A stretch of 64,000 nucleotides of DNA from NCBI RefSeq assembly GCF_028389875.1, contig NC_084682.1, positions 1,374,001 to 1,438,000 of the forward strand, in the 5' to 3' direction. The notes under the pieces were generated by a model. The model saw only the letters and a list, made by a program, of their open reading frames with translations. It searched no databases and had not been told where the DNA came from. The position numbers were made by a program, and so were the translations under genes. The stretch is from Rhea pennata (taxonomy: Eukaryota > Chordata > Aves > Rheiformes > Rheidae). Positions 58,701-64,000 of the stretch are shown here, piece after piece (the first letter of the stretch is position 1; every line of letters begins with the position of its first letter).

Positions 58701-61080
58701 CTTGCATACTGATGTAGTGAATCTAGATACACACATTGCATTTGTATTTCCATCTTTGAATTTTTTATTTGATGTATTTTATGTATTTCTCTTAATCAGG
58801 CATGCTGAATTCTTTTTGGTTTATTCAGTTGCTGTTAGAACAAACTAGAGAAGCCATTTGAAGTTTGGGTATCACAAATAGGGGATGTGCTGTTTTCATA
58901 GACAGACTAAAACCACTTGGTTTTAGTGCTGATTCTTTTTTGCACACCTTTGTAATATTATCCAGAGTTGGTAAGATAAGCCTAGGTCTTTTCTTTATGC
59001 ATTTCCAATATTCTAGCTACTTGCAAGACTCTCAGCAGTGTTCTTACTGTGCTTGGTTTTCATTGCTGTGCTCTTCTACCTGAAGGCTTCTACCACTGAA
59101 AGGCCATTCATTTGGATTTTGGAATCCTACTTATGAACCTATGGATTACCATTAAATTTAGATCACAGTTTCTGTCTAGAGACTGTGCAGATTCAGTTTG
59201 CGCAAGCCATTCCAACAAGGTATTCTGTTCAGGGACACAGAGGTTATCAGTTTCTGTTAGGTTCACTGTTTGGATTGTAGAAACAGGAGTTAGGTCAGCA
59301 ACAGTAACTGTGCCAAATATATAGCAATGTACTAGAAGAACACATGGGGCTTTTTCAGTCGCACGCAAGCTATGTCCCTCCTCTTTACCGTTTCTGTTCT
59401 ATCAAGTATGCGTGACAAATTATAGGTGAGAGAACAGTTAAGGCTGATGATAGTAAGACCAAAGTAGCTGATCTGTGCAATAATGCATGCATCTTGGTGG
59501 TTTGACTATTAAAAAATATGCTATTTATGGTCTACACTGTTAATAATTCACAAGCTCCTGTTTGTTTTGAGTAGTATCTTTGAGATTGAGAAAGTTCAGC
59601 ATGAGTTTGTGGAGAAAAATAGAAGGTGAAAGGAGGGAGCAGAATGGAAGAAAGGGGGAGAGGGAAAAAGAATTGAAGAGAAAAGGAGATGTGAAGAGAA
59701 CAGTGAACAACAGGAAAGTTAGCCCTGGGCTGTTAGTCCCAAAATAGAATAGCAACCATTACTGCCAAAGTACACACTGGAAAACTCTGCACTGACTGAC
59801 TGGTGATTCTAGGAGCCCAGGGAAGCAGTGAGAGCTTGAACCTCTTCTACTGCCAGAGATGGAGACCATGTGGGGAAAGGACCCCGTAAGCCCTGGGGGT
59901 TTGGATGCGCTTTTGTTAATTTGTGTAAACAGATGGAGGGAATGCAGAGGTCTAGCAAGGTCCTTTGCTCTGAGAAGTAATGGGAAGAAGGAAATGCCAT
60001 GACCAGATCTCCATCTTGAGAAGAGAGGAACAATCCCCCCAAAGTTTGTGCTAGAATGACAAGCAGTAGAGTAGATAGCAGCAGGTTAGGTGGAAACACT
60101 TCAGTTTGTCACCAATAGATTTCAGTACAAACACTGTTAATTTTTTATACACACACATACATAAAATATCTTTTACTAGTATTGTCCAATCATCTAGTCA
60201 GACCCAAGTCAATGTCTTCTCCTCTTCTTTACTATTCTGTGGTTTATACATACGTAGTAGGCATTTAAATATTAAATAATTACAGAAATAGAACTATATT
60301 CACAATTTATTTTTGTTTATAAGACATGGGAAAGTTTTAAGGTGAAAGTCTTAAAGATGTTATGAAAGTTTAGATTCTCTAGGAACAGGAGAATCAATGA
60401 ATTGCTCTGTTCAAATTTTCTTGCTTATGTCAAGCTCTAGTAAAATCATAGGAAAGTTATGAAATACCCATTTCATGGTTTGGAAGACCTTTGTCTGAAT
60501 TTTATGTTGTCTGAAATCTATTAGTTTATTGACAACAAAAAAAATGTGTAAGATGTATGTCTTCTTGAACTCTGACTTAAAATAAGCCTATGCTCAGGGT
60601 CATCCTTCAAATCAAATGTTTATCAGCACCAAATAGAAGAGACAGGGCCTGATCCCTACTGTTAAGTAGGAGTTTAGGATCTCTGAACTGGATTTTGAAA
60701 AGGTATTAAAAAGCCTGAAAAGCTTTTAAACAAGTCGTGTGCAATTTGGCTACAGACTCATCATTTTGGAGAGTAGAGAACTCAGGTGGTACCTGGTGGG
60801 TAGGAACCTTGGTGGTAATCTTCCTAAAGAAGAAAAAATGTAAAGCAGGATGGATTACTGACCTGTGCGAGAATGTACTAAAGGTTTGACTCTAATGAAA
60901 AGATATTTAAAAAACACTGGGAGCTGTGTGCTCAATGCTCATTGAATTACTTTGGGAACTGGGTGAATAAATTCCTTAAACTCTTTTGAAAAACTTTCTG
61001 CCTAAATAGTAGGTTAAAAGACTTCTCAAGAAGTGATTAAGTACCACTAAAGTATAGCAGAAAGTGAAGGTGGCCCAAGT

Positions 61081-61089
61081 GACCACCCC
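61081..61089 (+). promoter_or_regulatory. GLI-like motif upstream of WSB1
   Basis: GACCACCCC differs from the GLI consensus GACCACCCA at the last base. It lies about 5.4 kb upstream of the WSB1 start codon. A 9-bp match is expected by chance in a window of this size. Confidence 0.2.
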
Positions 61090-61384
61090 ACAAGTTAGAA
61101 AAAATTACTATGCAAAAAAAACATTCCATCCCATCCCCACCCCTAGACCCGCAACAAACAGTTAAGAGTGTATGGGGCCTTGTGTATGAAGCTACGTACT
61201 GCAAACATAAAAAAGAAAAATCTCTAAGCAATCTTTGCCTCTCTCCCTACACCCTTGTTATTGCGTATTCCTTCTAGTGAAATGCCACTGTGTGTGGCAG
61301 TTCCAGCTGTTATTTTATTTCATGTATGTGTTGTTATTTGCCTGGTGACTCTGAGTAATATTGGCATGGTTCAGCTGTTTAGTA

Positions 61385-61553
61385 TGGGACTTTTGGCCCT
61401 GAAGAGTTTGCAATCTAAATAGACAAGACAAGCAACGGCTGGGAGGGGGAACGGGAGTATGAGGCCACTTTCCCAGGGTCATCATGGTACAGCCAGGAGT
61501 GTAATCTTCTGCCTCTGCCACAGGCACCTCATGCGCTAGACTAGACTGCCTCC
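61385..61553 (-). repeat. MIR/amniote-SINE relic (reverse orientation)
   Basis: CCCTGAAGAGTTTGCAATCT, AAATAGACAAGACAAGCAAC, GGCTGGGAGGGGGAAC, TTTCCCAGGGTCATCATGGT, ACAGCCAGGAGTGTAATC and finally CGCTAGACTAGACTGCCTCC follow the order of the common amniote SINE/MIR reverse complement. Of the old repeats seen here it is the longest and most convincing. Confidence 0.55.
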
Positions 61554-62554
61554 CCCTGTTAGAATTCTGAGTTGTTGCTTCCTGTCCCGTTTCCCACCAT
61601 TGCTCTGTAGCTTATCCACCATTGCTTATTTTGAAAAATAGAATTGGTTTTCCACAGATGTCCTAAACAGATGGGAGTCTGATACATAAGGGGTTAATCT
61701 GTAAAGGCCTGCTGCAAGAGTATGTCATGGAAAAGTTGCAGAGATGGAATATCAGAGATAAACTAGATTTATTTTTTCTCTGCATTCTTTTGGTCTCTTA
61801 GGGATTTTATCATTTTTGGATTACATCCTTGTGGTATAATAGATAGAGCAGATGGCCTGATGCACGTGGAGAATTCAGTGTTTTTATGATGATTAGTTGC
61901 ACAGGAATAAGGAGAGACAGAGGTTTGGGCTTATTCTTTTTAGGCTTGAAAACATTCCTTCTTTGTAAGCTGGCCATGGGTATTGCACCTTGTAAGGGAA
62001 CTGCTTTTGGATACATCTGCGCTAAATTTACCCACTGAAGTTACAAGAGCCGTTATCTCAGATGGCTGAAGGTCGTGCTGAGAGTTCTGAGCTTGAACTG
62101 TCCTAAACAATGATAGTAGGAAAGGGTCCTTGGTGGTACAGAGAAAGCAAGTCATCCTCACTGGAAAATGAGGTTGATTAAAAATCTGAGCTCTCTTGGA
62201 GACTGCGTTTCAGCATACTTCTCCTCTGATGAAACGTATCAGAAACCAGTGCAGCTTCCAGTCCAGCCTGTGTAATTCTTTGTGTGCTATTCATTTGCAG
62301 AGCCCTGCAAGGCCTTTCTTGGTCTGCGATACTTCCCCAGAGATGTACACATTATTTTCTTCTAGCCTGTTCCAGCTCATCCCTGTATCTTATCTGAATG
62401 GAAAGCTTTGCACTGGGATTATTTGCTAGAAGAACTTGTACCTGCCTTAATGCCACTTTACACCAGCCTTCAAGAAAATAGTTGGTTAAGCAAGCAGTCT
62501 ATGTTTTTATTCTTGTGTCGTCATTTCCTTCCTTCTTTTTTTTTATCATGCAGG

Positions 62555-62703
62555 AGACCTCTCAGGATGTGTGAAGAGACTCAAATCTATTTGCTGAGAG
62601 CAGTTCATAAAGCAACATTGCCCAAGTCTATTCTGGAGAAGTTACAGAGGTACCAGAAATAAATGGAAAAACTTCCTGACTGTGGAGTGCACTGTTACAA
62701 TAA
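62555..62703 (+). other. Candidate plus-strand terminal exon (weak)
   Basis: A good polypyrimidine tract and acceptor (TTTTTTTTATCATGCAG) is followed by a 35-codon open frame containing MCEETQIYLLRAVHKA and ILEKLQRYQK, ending TAA at 62662. AATAAA lies about 37 nt beyond the stop. I do not recognise the peptide. A frame this short and an AATAAA both occur readily by chance, so this could be nothing. Confidence 0.18.
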
Positions 62704-62828
62704 ACAGAGTAATTGATAATCTGATTATCAGAGGCGAGAGAATTGGATGGTTATAGAACAGTGTCTATTTCTTTTCGTTTTGTTTATGAAAACAAATATC
62801 GTGGTAAATGGGAGTAAGAGCCAGGAAC

Positions 62829-62869
62829 CTTTTTTTCCTTTTTTTTTTTTCTTCCTCTTTTTTTTTTTT
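62829..62869. repeat. Polypyrimidine (T-rich) tract
   Basis: About 40 nt of T with a few C, including runs of up to 12 T. Confidence 0.9.
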
Positions 62870-63334
62870 GGCCTTTTCAGAGTGTCTAAAATAGAAGACA
62901 TTAAGATTTGTCTTCTATGAGTGCAGTTAAGGTACTTTTTTCTAAAGTGCTTTGACAACCTGAGTAGGGATATACAAAAGGCAAAATCTTACAGTGTAAA
63001 CGGTATACAATACTGCAGCTCTAGTGCAGCATGTGAGATATATTAAGAAATGGGACTTCTCTGCTAGGAATATATTGCCTATTTTAACTTAGAGTATTTT
63101 TGAGAGGTGAGATAACGTGAAGTAGAGCAGTAGTTCCTCCTTCAACTGATTGCTGGTAGATTGAGGCCCAAGAATCATATTAAACTGAAAAAGTGCTGTA
63201 AGCTCTGTGTGCGTATGCTCTTGATGAGCAAGAAATTTTAATGTTGACAGTGGTCTGTTGGTCCAAGAAGTTTTACTGGGGTGCTAGAAGACAAGGTACT
63301 ATTCTGCAGGCCAGAGGACTTGTATTATATTCCT

Positions 63335-63500
63335 AGATATGTTGTGTGAGTAGGGCAAGTTGCTCAATTTTCTTATGGCTGTTTATATTACAAACTCATT
63401 GAGACAGAAATTCTCTCTCTTTCTCTGCATGATTTTACAAAATGGGACCTTGTCAACTGAAGTCTGAGCCTGCTATTGTAGTAAAAATGAGACTAGATTG
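63335..63500 (+). repeat. MIR/amniote-SINE-like relic
   Basis: GTGTGAGTAGGGCAAGTTGC, TCAATTTTCTTATGG, then AACTCATTGAGACAGAAATT, CTCTCTTTCTCTGCATG and ACAAAATGGGACCTTGTC resemble a MIR core followed by the common amniote tail ('..tgtaagctctttggggcagggactgtct..acaatggggccctgatc..'). Confidence 0.45.
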
Positions 63501-64000
63501 AAGACTCAGTTGAATGGCAAGTTATAAACACTACTTATTAATGGTATTTTCATATCCTAAATGGTGACTCTATCTGATAAGACAAACTACATAGCTCAGG
63601 AACAATTCCAGCAATACAGAAATTAGGCCAATCTTGAGTTCACTGTATCCCCACCCTGATATATGACAGCATAATCTCAAATATTACTAACATCTATTGC
63701 ACAACTGTTTAACTCCCTTTAATTTAAAACCTTTCCACAACATACTAGTTCTATGTGCATCTCTTCAGCCTATGTTTTCTCTGAACTCAGCTGCCATTAA
63801 CTTCAATGTGTTTGAAGGCATTCGGACTCCTTCCAGGAGGAGCATAATGTCTGGCAGGCTCAGGCACTCCGTCTGCAGTGTTTCCATGTGATTTGAAATG
63901 ACAGTCTTTTCCACTCTACAATGAATAAATGTTACTGAGCTGTTTTATATTCCTTTGGTTTAAATTCCCTTGCTCTGCTCTGTAATTATAGCTGATTATT

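Larger units (their letters stand above)
56100..64000. other. Upstream flank of WSB1, no firm gene
   Basis: Mostly AT-rich DNA without a recognisable protein. It contains a GLI-like motif at 61081, SINE-like relics near 61.4 and 63.4 kb, a long pyrimidine tract at 62.83-62.87 kb, and a weak candidate terminal exon at 62.55-62.70 kb. Confidence 0.55.

Overview
The window is nuclear DNA from a bird, most likely a galliform such as chicken. The evidence is an AT-rich background broken by two very GC-rich CpG islands, a CR1 LINE 3' end (the usual avian retroelement), scattered decayed MIR/amniote-SINE-like relics, compact vertebrate introns, and two vertebrate genes whose proteins can be read directly. 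No bacterial, phage or CRISPR features were seen. Retroviral genes were not recognised.

Layout: (1) Positions 1-6,083 are the start of KSR1 intron 1. (2) Positions 6,084-6,320 (minus strand) are the first coding exon of KSR1, the RAF/MEK/ERK scaffold, inside a CpG island of about 5.64-7.76 kb. Upstream of the start lie a perfect 34-bp, 17-copy minisatellite containing an exactly duplicated 204-bp higher-order unit, and a second GC-rich array of GAGGCGC type. (3) About 7.8-46.7 kb is a 39-kb interval with no gene I can support. It holds microsatellites, a CR1 fragment, a MITE-like inverted-repeat element, ancient SINE relics, a 40-bp alternating pyrimidine-purine tract and a small GC-rich patch. 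(4) About 46.7-55.64 kb (minus strand) is the complete WSB1 gene. Nine coding exons can be joined in frame to 421 codons, the same length as the mammalian protein, and a 3' UTR of about 1 kb follows. Its CpG-island promoter is at about 55.2-56.1 kb. (5) About 56.1-64 kb is the upstream flank of WSB1. It has no firm gene, but there is one weak candidate plus-strand terminal exon near 62.6 kb.

WSB1 and KSR1 are transcribed in the same direction with WSB1 upstream, the order known in mammals (human 17q11.2), so this is a conserved syntenic block. KSR1 acts in Ras-ERK scaffolding. WSB1 is the substrate receptor of an elongin B/C-Cullin-5 ubiquitin ligase. Nothing here suggests that they form a joint pathway.

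The most notable observations are the higher-order minisatellite abutting the KSR1 promoter, a WSB1 intron that best fits a GC-AG splice pair with an in-frame GT-AG alternative, an overlapping five-codon uORF at the KSR1 start, and a 23-nt A tract just after the WSB1 stop codon. I found no convincing previously undescribed system. Most of the window is ordinary avian intronic and intergenic DNA.
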